A stretch of DNA of 64,000 nucleotides from Isoetes taiwanensis (GCA_021234155.1 JAJEKV010000027.1:11236716-11300715), one strand, 5' to 3'. Numbered from the stretch's first letter, positions 22,472-34,313 are shown. Numbers and translations: made by a program. Notes: a model not told the origin generated them from the letters alone.

Positions 22472-23030
22472 GATGTTCTTGGTTGACCAAGAACTAGCAC
22501 TGACCATAACCATGAAGTAGTCTAACAGGCCTATAGGGGTGTGAAATAAACATTTCCACCATCAAACCGCGAAAAAGGGGGAAAAATTTTTCTCCTAGGT
22601 AGTGGGTCAGGACTTAGGTTAAGTGTTACACGAAAGTTGAGTGAGTCAAATTCATCTTCTAGTAAATTCGGAGTGAAAATTATGCATCTGCATCAAATTT
22701 CACCTAAAATGGGTCGAAGAATCATGCCAATCGGAGACCCAGGTGAAAAATGGCGCAAATTCATAAATTGCACTTCGAACCATTAGAAAAATTCGAAAAT
22801 TTAAGTATAATATCAATTAATATAGATTTAACATATCTTAATAATTAAATAATTACTAAATATGGTGTAATTAATAAGGGGGGGCTAATAAATAGGGGTA
22901 ATTATGGTGGGAGAATATTCCTAGAGACCCTCCTTTTTAAATATCTGACACCTCATTTTCTCCCTCCAACCCTTCACCTTCACCTCTCTCTTGCTCAGCC
23001 TTACGTCACCCATTTCCTGAACCACAAGAT

Positions 23031-24114
23031 ATGGCACGCACCAAGCAAACCTACAGGAAGCCTGGACCAAGACCTACCCTCTCCATGGCGCAGTGCAGGC
23101 TTACATGTGAAGAAGATCCCGGAGCACCTCCGACCCAAGAAAGGGGAAGAGGAGCTTCCCCCCACCAGCAGCAGCAGCAGCAGCGAAGCCTCCTTCCATG
23201 ATGCCGAGGAGAGTCCCAGCAGCAGTTCTCCGTCGGCAGGTACTCAGAGGACCGGCGAGTCGCGCCACTTTGGGGCCACAGACACCGAGGTGGAACAAGA
23301 GGTGGAGGAGCAAAGCCAGCCAGTGGAGGAAGCGGGCCTTCAAAGGCCCAAAAAGAAGGGAAAGGAAAAAGTAGCAGAGTGGCCGAGGAGAGGGCCGCTA
23401 GGAAGAAAAGGGAGAGAGAGAGGGAGAGGGAGCAAGAGCCACTGGGACGAAGAAGAGGAACGATGGCCCCCACGACCATCAAGTATTGACGAGCCCTCAC
23501 GAGAGGAAGAGGAGCAGGAGGGCGGGATGACGAGGAGGAGGAGGGGCAGCAGGACCCTCGACGCTAGGGCCACCCTACCCCAGTGGCCTGGAACCACCTA
23601 AGGTGGTGAAGAAGCGTAAGGTAGGGGAGCGGCATTCGCAGGCCCAAAGGACCGCGAAGTTTAAGCGAAGATGGTGGTGATACAAGGAGTACCTTCGCCG
23701 CTGGACGAGGTACAATGAGTGGTATTGCCGCCAGGAGGTGCAAATGTCGTGGTGGGCGGCAGTCAAGAAGAACCAGCCCAAGCCACCCCCACCTAGGCGG
23801 AAAAACCCAAGAGGGTTCACCACGGGCGAAACAGCACATACCCGGGTGTTTAGGGAGATTCGGCACTTTTCGGATGTGCACGAATCTCCCCGATAAGGAA
23901 GGCCCTTCGAGCGTCTCCTTAGAGAGGTGTTGCAGCGATTCCCACCGATTATAGGGTTACCCCTCTAATGACCCTGCCTGCAAGCAAGAGGCTTCCGGGC
24001 GAGCTGGTCCAGCTCTTCGAGGAGGGAAACCTCTGCGCTATCCATGCTAAGCGGGTAACCCTTATGCCCAAGGATATTCACTTAGCACGGAGGATCCGCA
24101 GGGAGAGGCCCTAG
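23031..24114 (+). pseudogene. histone H3-like frame inside the retrotransposon
   Basis: From ATG 23031 the frame reads MARTKQTYRKPGPRP. It matches the H3 tail start (ARTKQTARKS) including Lys4, Arg8 and Lys9. After one frame change a Ser/Glu/Lys/Arg-rich linker follows (about 23107-23800, with stops at the end). The H3 fold then resumes: VFREIRHF (23846-23869, frame 2), TNLPDKEGP (frame 0), [12 protein letters not shown] (23906 on, frame 2), [11 protein letters not shown] (frame 0), and from 24001 [15 protein letters not shown] and [18 protein letters not shown], stop 24112-24114. Spacing between REIR, PF, and NLC equals that of canonical H3, without the longer loop 1 of CENH3, and MPKD is the canonical form. 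At least five frame changes and stops make this copy non-functional as read. The linker replaces the usual roughly 35 residues. It lies in gag sense, just after the primer site. It could be a captured host H3 gene or an established accessory protein of this family. Confidence 0.8.
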
Positions 24115-25080
24115 GCCTCAAATTTTGTAAATTTTGTAGAAAAAAAATTAAAATTTTCATGTAATTGTGTTTCTTATTAATATAAAAGTCATTTTCCCTC
24201 TGTAAATTAGAAAAATGTTGTACGCTTGAAATGTAGGAAATAGAACCCAATTGTGGTAGAATTCTTCATAGCATGTCTAGAAACACCCTAGAAATCATGA
24301 CTACAACAAAATTTTGGCAAAAAAATCATCAAAAATGCAAAAAATTGGGCCAGTCGGGTGAGACCGCGCCAATGGCCTCTGCGTCCCCGACGCGGCGCGC
24401 TGCGTTCATGGATTCACCCGCCTACCCCCAAAAACATGCTTTTTGGTGTCAGTTTTGCTCAAAATAAGTTGCTAGTTAGGTTAGAATCGGCCCATTTAGC
24501 CATGTTAGCATCTTCAAATTCCCTAAATTGACCAAAAATTGGCCCAAAACAGGCCAACCGGGTGAGACCGCGCCAAATGCGTCTACGTCCGCGACGCGGA
24601 GGCCATCCGCGCGGATTCACCCGGGTCAGGCCATCTTTGGCCCAAATTAGCCAAATTTGATCCAACAAATTGCCATGTAGTGTTTCTTACTTTGTTTTGC
24701 TTAAGTTTGCACTTCATGGTAGTTCATTTGGACACCCAGAACCATAGAACCAAGGTCGTCTTAGGTAGGTACCTTTTTGCACGAACCCCGAGGTCACCCA
24801 TAGTCTATAAAAATAGGTCTCATTTGCCATTTTTCCTTCTATAGAACTGCTCCCAAAATTTTAGGCGATTTTCTCGATCCTCCGATCTTTGCAAGCCATT
24901 TTCTACACCCTTTCCTGCTCAATGGCCCCGGCAACTTTGAGAGATGGTACAATCTTTGCCAGCCATATCCATCGACTTCCGGTAGATCAAGCCTTCTCGT
25001 GTGTTTGATCACTTGTTTGATCTTCACGCAACTTTGACTAGAACACCCTACTACACGGACATTATGTGCCAATATGACCC
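24115..25080. other. gene-free spacer with two GC-rich direct repeats
   Basis: AT-rich sequence separates the H3-like frame from ORF-X. Two similar GC-rich blocks, 24354-24420 and 24558-24632, start CGGGTGAGACCGCGCCAA, contain GACGCGG, and end GGATTCACCCG. GGGTGA and TCACCC at their ends can pair. No coding frame is recognised. Confidence 0.5.
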
Positions 25081-26458
25081 GGCCGAGTCCCGCCTTGGGA
25101 AGTTAGATTGCCTCCTAGGGGAGGGAATTGGTATCTCTTGAGACACTTACCCAAGCCTTAGGTCGAGAGTTGGCGGGGATCCAAAGGCAAGAAGCGGCTA
25201 TGGGATAGGACTAGGACCATGCCCGATTACATGACTGCGGACATAATAGGCATAGGTACCTTTCAGCTCGCATGACCCTTGCCCTCTTCATGCACTATAA
25301 GTCAATCAACAAAGTAGGGGAACCCTCTGTTCAGCCCTTAGACTTAAGCCCACTTGATACAGTAGAGCCCGGGATCAAATCCTAATATAGAGTCCTCCGC
25401 CCTCACGAATACTATGGCACGTCGTCGAGCACCATCTCTACAGATCCATGAAGACTACGAGCGGCTAGGGGAGCGGAACCCGAGAATGGGAGAGCGGGGA
25501 GGCAACAAGAATCGGAGGTATGCGTTGAGGCATGACGACGGCGTGAAACGACTACCGACCCCACCCGGTCGGCATCACAGCTTTGTCACCGATAGTCATC
25601 GACGGGGAGGAGTACATTTTTGCAAATGACATCCTCAACTTGTCCTATTGCCAGGAACAGGGTCTTCGAATCGACGAGCTCTTGGGCATGATAGCACACG
25701 GGAAGAGCGCAGACCTCATCGACTACTCATACCAGGAGATCCCAAGGGAGCTGGCGGAGAGACACTCTTATCTTTGGGGAGACAATGTCGGATATAGCAG
25801 CCTATCGGCAGATAAGGGAGATCTATCGGCGCCAGAACCTATCATCTCGGAGGAGGAGTTCCAGCCGATCTGAGCACACTCTACAAACCGGGGAAGGGCC
25901 CAAGCTCAAGCCGACCCGATTCGAGCCGAGCATGAGGGAAGGGTCCAAAGGCATCAACTTGGACAATGCAACCCGGCATGTGGAGGGATCATGAAGACCC
26001 GATGGCGGTGGATGCCTACGGTGAAGCGGCTTCGGAGGAAGGGCACCGGATCGCGTGGCGTAGGGAAGGGCACGCGCGACGCCGCTACTATCTTCCGACC
26101 CTCGCCAAGGGCAAATGATAGTCTTCCACAAGGAGTTCAGCCCAAGGGGAAGAATCCGTGGCACTTCTCATAGCACTTTCGCCGGGCAAAGACTTTCGAA
26201 GATATAAGCCCATGCCGATCACATCATTCTTTTCAACAGGCGGTCGGCGCCCATCCATTGCCTCGACTTTGCGAGAGGGCACCTTAGGGGCGCAACACTT
26301 TCGATGGTAGCGACAACAAAGACGGAACTTCCGGAACCGGAGATGGCCCGAGCACTTGAAGGAAGATCGACGAGGAACATCTTGCGCCCAACCTCGGCAA
26401 AAGGCCTCCGACTTCGGGGATGTCAAGAACTTCTTCAGGCTTTTTCGGGAGGCCATTG
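25080..26458 (+). pseudogene. ORF-X: conserved unrecognised protein upstream of gag
   Basis: No known family is recognised. Coding character is shown by comparison with the minus-strand relative at 54696-55541. Both read DIL.L.YC.E.GLRIDELLG, then DLIDY.YQEIP, then ERHSY, MSD....Y..IR, PII.EE.FQ.I, STLYKPG.GP, RRYYLP/LHYYLP, V.LLIAL and RNIL....KGL.L, and end KNFF plus a short charged tail and stop. Differences are often synonymous while frames drift by single-base indels. The region 25080-25560 (ETLTQALGREL, MTLALFMHYKSINKVGEPS) may be its N-terminal part. It is followed by about 180 AT-rich bases before gag, so it is probably expressed separately or by readthrough. It is damaged in this copy. 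Confidence 0.55.
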
Positions 26459-26639
26459 AATAGTTGTAAAATTTTCTTAAGTTTTGTGCTAAATGTTTCT
26501 TGTACCCATTGTGCTAAGATATATCTACCTTATCATGTAATCCTTATGTATTAATGACTATTAACTGTTTTGTCAATGTAAGGCTTTGTATGATTTCTTA
26601 TAACTAAAGATAATTCAATTGCAAGTAAAAATTGATCAA

Positions 26640-27915
26640 CATCTAACCCAAATAAAATGTATTGATGATCAATCCTTGCGAAAAGGAACTCAAGTCACGG
26701 GATCTCAAGATCAGCACCGACCCGCAAATTGGATACCAAGGAACTTGTTTGGCGAGAGAAACAGAAGACTTTGAGCAGGATATGTCACCAGAGGCAGTCA
26801 ACGCAAGGTTGGTGCAGATGAGGAACCAGATGCAACACCTCATCAACTGGGCGACACCTCTTATGAATGCACAGGAAGATGGTCCTCCACCTCCACCTTG
26901 TTGTCCGGATGGTGACGAAGTCCCTCAGCAGGAAGGGGAGGGCAACCAGGGGAACGTCAGGGATAGGAGAAGGAAGAGGAGAACCAGGAGTCCATCATCA
27001 TCTAGCTCCAGCTCATCAGATAGCTCTTCCAGTGAGGACAGCTCTAGCTCCGACAGTCAGTCGGGCACACCTAAAGCAAGGAAAAGAGCAAGAAAGACAG
27101 ATGACTATCAGAAAAAGGTGGATAGTGCTATGAGCAATGTATGGAAGACAAGGAAGCTCGGCCAGTTCTCAGGGAAAGACAGATCAGGCATGGAGGCTGA
27201 AGCATGGCTTGATGAAATGGAAGAATTTGGCAACTCATACGGTATGAAAGACAAGGACATAGGGAAAGTTGCTACAGCTAACCTTATTGGACCGGCAAAG
27301 GATCCGTGGAAGGGATATGCTAAATCCAACAAGGCAAGAGGAACAATTGCGGTTTAAGACCTTCACAAGGCTTTCCGCAAAGCACTATGTGCCAAGGTCT
27401 CATACTAGTAGAGCCAGATTCAGCCAGCTTTACTGAGTTGAATCGGGGTAGCTTATCGCTGGCTAAGTATCTACGAATTTATGAGGCTCGGACTACATGT
27501 TCCCGAAGTCTCGAGAGAGCGAGCCGTGGATACTTACATTGAGGGGTTGAACAAAGCAATATCAAGAGGCTTGTTAGAGCAATCAACCCGAAGTCAGTTA
27601 CCGCAGTAGAAGATAAAGCTATAAGTTTAGAAGAGGCACCAAAGAACTCCATGCAGAGAAGCGATCAACCTTCGGGGGTAAGAGTTGAGGCGATGTCGGG
27701 GACAATATCGGGGTAAGCAATCAGCGGCTACACCATCGTGGAGTCGGCAGCAAGGTAAGGGTCGAGCAAAGCTTTTGGGGACCGTCGACCCGCATGAATG
27801 CATCGGGGAAGCGCTCTTAAAAGCGTCTCCTAGACGATCTGCCAAGGAAAAGAGACAGAATGCATTGAGAAAAAGCTATGTTTCAGTGCTTCCGGCCGGG
27901 GCATGATTGTCCATT
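26640..27915 (+). pseudogene. Ty3 gag (capsid and nucleocapsid), damaged
   Basis: The best frame is 26662-27357. It starts weakly, then carries PEAVNARLVQMRNQMQHLI, a Pro-rich and acidic stretch, a long Ser/Asp-rich linker and the capsid start KLGQFSGKDRSGMEAEAWLD, where FSG and AE.WL are typical of retrotransposon gag. The capsid continues in other frames to about 27650. A short zinc-knuckle remnant CFQCFRPGHDC is at 27879-27911 and lacks the spacing of a full CX2CX4HX4C. The N-terminal part is also present in the relative at 54168-54480. Confidence 0.75.
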
Positions 27916-28089
27916 AAGTCATGCGGTCGGCCTTGGCGTAAACTCTTGGATTGGGACTCCCCAACGAAGCGGGGCGAGGACGGCGACCAACGGGAGGGCC
28001 AGGACTTTATAGATGGTGAGTGCCACATATGTGCAAACATTGAGGCAATTGATATAGAGAATCAGTCAAGCATCATCGCCTGAGACGGG

Positions 28090-28337
28090 ATCATAGATAG
28101 TAATCCTTATGTAGTCCTCATAGATACAGGTAGCTCTCATAATTTTGCATCTCCTAGATTGGCTGCTCTAATGAAGAACAAGGTATTGAAGTCTAAGCCA
28201 AGGCCAGTAGCTATGGCAAATGGCGCCATTCGGCACACTAAGGGGAGGAGGATCACCTTTGATATAGACCTTAGTGGGGCTAAGTGGCCGATGGGAGCAG
28301 AAGTCATGGACATCGGAAGATATGATCTGATAGTGGG
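28090..28337 (+). pseudogene. Ty3 aspartic protease, split by CACTA
   Basis: The frame reads a dipeptide context before the active-site triad LIDTGSSHNF (about 28115-28145), then YDLIVG just before the CACTA insertion at 28341. The protease continues at 37889 with LKPAKAMIDCDRN. If the CACTA and one GAT copy are disregarded, the frame runs on without a shift, so the insertion is younger than most of the coding damage here. The enzyme would process Gag-Pol. Confidence 0.8.
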
Positions 28338-28344
28338 GATCACT

Positions 28345-29110
28345 ACCACCCCAAAACTGGGTCCACATGTTGTTTTTCAGTGTCTTTTTTGCAAAAAAAC
28401 AACACCAAAAAACTACGTGTTGTTTTTTGTCCGGATTTGCTAGAAATGACGTGTAGTTTTTAGCAAAATTTTTATACATGTAGTTTTTGTTGCCAAAAGT
28501 CTACGCATAGAGTTTTGTCAAAATTATCTACACGTAGGAATTACATATGTTTCTACATGTTGTTTTTGTAGAGTAGCTGTAGTTTTCAGGTGTTGCTTTC
28601 CTGAAGAATATACATGTGGTTCTTAATAGAACCTAAAATACACATGTTGTTTTTAACTGTTATTTTGCAGAAAAACAACACTAAAAAACTATGTATAGAA
28701 TTTTGTCCGACTTTGCTAGAAACTACACGTAGTTTTCTAGTTTTTCTTTTTAACTATATTGTTTTCAAGTGTTGGGTTCTTGAATAATATAAATGTGGTT
28801 ATTAATAAAACCTAAAAAAACACACATGTTGTTTTAAACTATTATTTTGCGAAAAACAACAACGAAAAACTACGATAGAAATTTTGTCCGACTTTGCTAG
28901 AAACTACACGTAGTTTTCTAGTTTTTTTTTTAACTATATTGTTTTCAAGTGTTGGTTTCCTTGAAAAATGATATGTGGTTTTAAGAAGAAAAATGTGATT
29001 TTCAATAATAGGTGTTGTTTTCGAGTATTGTTTTACATAAAATCCACATGTGGTTTTTAGAAAAAAAAATATTTTCAAAGTGTTGTTTTTTCAATAAAAG
29101 ACATCGTTAA
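28345..29110. repeat. CACTA left subterminal repeats
   Basis: At least fifteen variants of ACATGTAGTTTTT, ACACGTAGTTTTC and CATGTGGTTTTTA occur at irregular intervals. They include two larger copies near 28670-28770 and 28850-28960 (AACTACACGTAGTTTTCTAG). Such arrays bind the transposon's own protein in known CACTA elements. Confidence 0.8.
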
Positions 29111-29359
29111 TAGAAAAAAAAACATGTTGAGAAATTATTATTTTAATCGATGAATTATTATTTTAATTATTATTATTCTTGGAAACATCTGGAAGCTTTA
29201 CAGCAAATGCACTATCACTTAAACTCAAACATTGAAATAAATCACAATCGATGGTTGCTGTAGCAATGGGAATAGACTAGAAAAATTCCAAGTTCAAATT
29301 GGAAGTTTTACAGCAAACGCACTATTACTTAATCTCAAACATTCAAATAAAACACAATC

Positions 29360-29545
29360 CGGATGCCCATCAGCTGTGTGTCTTCAAGATCTGTGCTCTA
29401 CTTATCTGCTTCTGGATCCGATCGTCGCGAGAGTCAGTCACCATGTTTCTATCAATAGTTTCAATTGGGGCACCCACTGATTCGACCAACTGGTTCGGTT
29501 TCCATATAGGGGTATTGGCCGATAATCGCTCCTGTTAACACCTGC
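29360..29545 (-). other. possible captured exon inside CACTA
   Basis: The minus strand is open and protein-like: ANTPIWKPNQLVESVGAPIE, then DRNMVTDSRDDRIQKQISRA and a stop. I do not recognise it. CACTA elements often carry host gene fragments. Confidence is low because the block is short. Confidence 0.25.
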
Positions 29546-29589
29546 ATTAATATCTCGGCCTCCCTTATTTGCAAATAGAAACCTAAGTT

Positions 29590-29785
29590 GCATTACGACA
29601 AAGGCAAGAAATGTAAGCAGAAGCAGATGACAAAGGCAAGAAATGTAAGCAGAGACAAAGGCAAGAAATGTAAGCAGAAGCAGATGACAAAGGCAAGAAA
29701 TGTAAGCAGAAGCAGATGAAATTGGATATCAGGAAAAGGGTAAGAAATGTAAGCAGAAGCAGATGAAATCGGATATCAGGAAAAG
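29590..29785. repeat. tandem repeat, AAGGCAAGAAATGTAAGCAG unit
   Basis: Five to six copies of a 20-35 base unit, AAGGCAAGAAATGTAAGCAG with or without AAGCAGATGAC. The last two copies alternate with GATATCAGGAAAAGGG. Confidence 0.8.
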
Positions 29786-32700
29786 GGTTGTCATGTGATT
29801 TTGGTGATGCCGCCAACGAGTGTTTCTTTGTTACATTTTATGGTGAAAATCTTCATCTCTTAAGAACCGTAGCTATGGCCATAACTTTCTTGAGCATCCT
29901 AGCCTTGCCAGAAAGCATAGCCATAGCAGAACGAAATGGGTCTAGATATGGCAGCTATAGCTTCAACCGACCGAGCTATGGCGGAAAAGAGGCAGATGTC
30001 AAAGTTTTGTCTTGATTCACCATCTGCAGTGGTCCTGTTTGCATCTCACAAATTACCTGTGGGAGCCCATACATGCCATGCTTTTCTACAGCAGCAGGAT
30101 TATGTAAATTCGGCCTCTCCAGGCAAACCATAAGACCCAGTGAGTATCCATAGTATGCAGGGGCAACTAACCCCCGCATCGAATCTAAAACTTCAAGCAA
30201 TTAAAATATTACCCAACTCTTTTGCAAGAGCTCGAATTAGAGATAACAAGAATTAGATAGAGCATGATTATAGAACCTCTTTTTGTGAAATGCTAGGAAC
30301 ACAGCAGATACGCACTTGAATCAAACAAAAGAATTCCACGATCCATTCAAACGCCGTGTATTTCGCTTCTATGCATACCCGCCACATAGCTACTCCGACC
30401 ATATAGCTGTAAATCCGGTCTGCATATCCACAAATCCGTCACTACTCCACCGCCCTTGCTCTGTTGTAGACAAAAACTTACCCAAAAATGCTGCCGCCAT
30501 AGCCACTCACGAAGATCAAGAATATGAAGGAGGAGAATCGAGAAACAGAAGGGAAAGAGGAGGGGAGAGAAGGCAGAGAACATGGTGGCAAAGAGGAGGG
30601 GAGAGAAGGCAGAGCACATGGCGGCAAGGCAAAAACAAAATGGCGGGGATTTTGATCTTGCCCCCTATTCTCGCCGTGCAAAATCAAAATGGTGCGGATC
30701 ACGATTTGCCCCTTTAATCTCAGCCGTTACTTTCAGAGCCAATAAGGTGAAAGGATGAGGATCGCAATCTGAGCCATTTATCCCATATTCACCCCAGCCG
30801 TTGAATACAATATTGCTTTATCACAAGTGAAAATTATTATTTTCAATTCCTCACCATATATTTTATTTATCTGCTCTTTTTTACTCAATATATACTGATA
30901 GGCTTTGAAATATTGGCAATGCTTTGTTGTTGCGACATCACCATCTATCTACAGCCTATAGGTCATTAGCAAGGTCTATCTAAAGACCCCAACCAAAGGT
31001 CGAATGACCCACCCAACTGGGAAAGATGTCGCCCTTCGTTTGCAGTTATCGGAAATAGACATGATTAGAAGGGATGCAGGGAGATAGAAGCGACCCAAAA
31101 CAACACAATCACGGGGATCAATCTTGGATGTTAATAGCGATTACGTTAAACTAAGGCCAAATGGATCGTAAGACTTGGGCCACAATCTCACCCACTCATC
31201 TCGATTGGATTGGAAGGCGATACACATGACAAAGCTCTACAATTTTTTCGCTCTAAATCATATTGTATAAATATCGAAGGTATATATAAGCCACCATCCG
31301 TCATCCAATGCCCCCATCCCATGATGCCCCTTTTTTCCATGGAGCATCAACCCATGCCCCAATCCCGGCAGGCGAAAACTCGAAACGAAACATAAAGATT
31401 CCAACTGAATGGTAAGAAGACTAACACCCTATTTTGTTATGTCTCTAAGGAAAATCTGGCAGTGTGTTTATTGAAACTTCAATGTCATAGCCATAAGGAA
31501 CTAAAATGCGGGGCGGAAGAAGGGCTGCGACTTGGGAAAGTCAACCAATCCATCCAATCCCGGCGACCAAATGGCCCAAACAATAAGTATGATGCTCAAG
31601 CAAGATACCATTCTTTTCTACTATGAATTCATGTGTTGGTGATGGCAAGCACACAAAGCATGTTGCCAATCCCGGATGGCGCTAATTCGAGATTTTTGCA
31701 AGTAATACAAACAATTAGCTGACTTCTCGGAGCTGTAAGTTTTGGTATTCAAGTTTTTATATTCTAGCAATCGTGGCCCATGTTTACACCATATTCTCCA
31801 CGAAATTTGACAAGATTTTTCAAGACATGGAGGCATTTCATAGATGTTTTTACCCACATCGTAATAATCTATCATATCATTGAATAGTGTAACATGTAGA
31901 CATTATTGGGTGCCTAAAAGTATCTTCTTAGTCTTCTCGAAAGATCCTACATAGTGGTTGTTAAGATTACCTATGCAGTACTAACTAACAATGCCTCGTG
32001 AGGTACAAAACTTTCTATTTGGGTTATTACAAAACACATTCAATATGATTTGAAAAGTTTCCAATGAAACAACCATCTCTGTCATGTTAGAATTTTTCCG
32101 AAGACCTCGAAAATTATTGGCGCCATGGTTTTAACACGTTGTCAAAATATGCCACGAGTATACCTATGGTTCCAACATGACACCGCCAATATTTACAACG
32201 CTCGTGAAACACATCACTCATGAGTGGATGAAACTGGGTGTTGTATAAGTTAGTACAAAGAAATCGAATATGGTTGTTTAAGTGAACAATTGATAGGTGC
32301 CTAATAGGTGTGATTGTGTAGTCGAGAACACATGAACCATTGATAGGTGCCTAATAAGGGTGATTGTGTAGTCGAGAATTAGACTAGATTTCTTTGTCAT
32401 TGCAGACAAGGGTGGCCTATTGATCAAGTAATACATCCCTTTCATGGCAAAATGTTTTGCATTCGTGCAACCACCCGATGTGGTTTAGCTTGGTTGATGG
32501 GCATAAGATGACATAAGTAATTTTTGTAAGATATCCTTTGGACATGGTTATCTCAAGCCTTATTTTGAAACTTCTTTCTCTTATCTTGGTTGATAGGCCA
32601 TCACTCTTAGAAAAGAAAGAATAAAATGTCTTTTTTTTAGTGACACATCCTATCAAGTAGGTTCCCCACTGATCCATCTTTTCGCTTCTGATGGTATTTT

Positions 32701-32796
32701 TTGTGAAAAATTACAAGTGTCATCCGATAGGGCCTTTTTTCTCCAAAGGTTTGTCTTCAATGGTTGTAGATGGCCCAATTTGGAGCAACCGGGATT

Positions 32797-32931
32797 GGAG
32801 ATGCCCGAAAAGCAAGGAGCTTGCACGTGTGGAACCTTAATTGATTAGACCTTAATTGATTAGAGTTGAATTAACTGATTCTTGGATTCTTCTAATTTTC
32901 ACGCGTGCAAGCTTCTTGCTTTTCGGACATC
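32797..32931. repeat. fold-back, 35-bp imperfect inverted repeat
   Basis: GATGCCCGAAAAGCAAGGAG (from about 32797) pairs with CTTCTTGCTTTTCGGACATC (to about 32931), with a CACGTGTGG/CACGCGTG section adjoining. About 65 bases lie between the arms. An ATTAGAGTTGAATTA motif is repeated three times nearby. Confidence 0.7.
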
Positions 32932-33379
32932 TCAATTTCAACTTGGATTAGAGTTGAATTAATCGATTCTTGGGTTCTTCTAGTTTTCTTTGCATGATTC
33001 TTGTTGCTCACAGATTACGGTCAACCAAACTTCTCTCCGAATCCACCCAAGATTAGAGTTGAAATAATCCAATTCTTTCGTTCTCCTATTTATTTTGCAT
33101 CCATTCTTGTTGCCCACTGTTTCTTATTAGCAACTCATTGAATCTGCCCTACTTGTTTCTTCACTTGATTGTGTACGGTCTAGATTATTTCTTTGAAATT
33201 GAATTATTCAGTTCAATAGCTGGGTGTTTTTTGTACTTGTTAATAAACAAGTGACTAGAATAGCGATTTGGCTCAATTCCACGTGTTGGGTCGAGCTACA
33301 ACAGATGAGAGTTCTTGAATTATAAAGCAAAGTTCCACTTTTTGTTGTGCATGAAGAAGATATCCTTGGAGAGGTGGGT

Positions 33380-33407
33380 TTTTTTTTTGGGAGGGGGGAG
33401 GGGTGGG
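33380..33407 (+). other. G-run, possible G-quadruplex
   Basis: After a T-run the sequence has five G-tracts of three or more bases (GGGAGGGGGGAGGGGTGGGGG TTGGG) separated by one or two bases, which meets the usual quadruplex pattern. No gene is near. Confidence 0.5.
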
Positions 33408-34094
33408 GGTTGGGAATATGCCATGTAATATCTATATTGCGGGCTTAGATACGTGCTTCTATAGAGGCGGTAATAACACTGCATGCATCATCTCAGCCAA
33501 ATGCATGTCCATGCACTAGGCTAATTGATGGCCCATGTATGATCAGTTTGATCTTGAGCATAGTTAAACTCTTGACATCCACTTTATGGTCTGATAAACC
33601 TTTTACAGGTTATACAGTTCTACTCATCATAATCCATAGGGATCCATATTGCAAGGTAAGGGAAAGCCGCGACTTTTTCTTGAGCTTTGTCTCCACAAAT
33701 TTAAAAACCAAGGTTACTATACCAATGGGAGACTTGACATGAGTTTTATGAACATGTACATCATACGTGCTATTTTAGTTTGTTGTTGGACAACCAAAAA
33801 AATTCTGCATTCTACATGACAGTATTTCGTAGCCACCTCTTAGGCCAATCGACTACGATTTGGCGCTTCTTGGAGAAGGGGTGGTCTTCTGCCCACGAAA
33901 TTTGGTCATCAGGGTAATGTCGATGTTCTGATTTCATTGGCAGAGGCAATTTATAGTTCCAGACTGGGAGAGTTGCTTGTTTGTGACCAGGGGTTGCTTG
34001 TCCATGCTAGACAGTCAATGATGAATAATGTAGGGGTCAAAAATTGCATGTGTTCAAGACAGTAACAACCTTAATCTGTAGATGGGATTTACAT

Positions 34095-34313
34095 ATAGTG
34101 TGTGTGATATGGACTTTTGACTTATGTTGAGGCATGCGCCAATGCCTCAACCATTAAAGATGGCTTCATTTCAAACCATATTTCCATTTATGTCAATCTG
34201 TACATGCAATTTACGTAGGGTGTGTGCGATATGGACATTTGATTTATGTCGAGGCATGTGCCAATTGCCTCGACCATTAAAGATGGCTTTATTTCAAATC
34301 ATATTTCTATTGT
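34095..34313. repeat. direct duplication, about 122-bp period
   Basis: TAGTGTGTGTGATATGGAC at about 34097 and AGGGTGTGTGCGATATGGAC at about 34217 start two collinear units. Both contain GAGGCATG, GCCAAT.GCCTC and ACCATTAAAGATGGCTT. Confidence 0.7.

Noticed and set aside
23051-23881. Long minus-strand frames rich in Leu/Pro opposite the H3-like linker
   Set aside because: They arise from the strand-biased Ser/Glu/Arg codons of the plus-strand linker and have no motif of their own.
23031-24114. Reading the H3-like frame as a CENH3 (centromeric H3)
   Set aside because: The fold has canonical H3 spacing without the longer loop 1, and MPKD instead of the usual MQKD-type sequence. The tail start is also closer to canonical H3. 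A CENH3 origin is not excluded but is less likely.
29788-30133. Overlapping plus frames in the CACTA interior
   Set aside because: GCTATGGC-type repeats keep several frames open. No protein signature.
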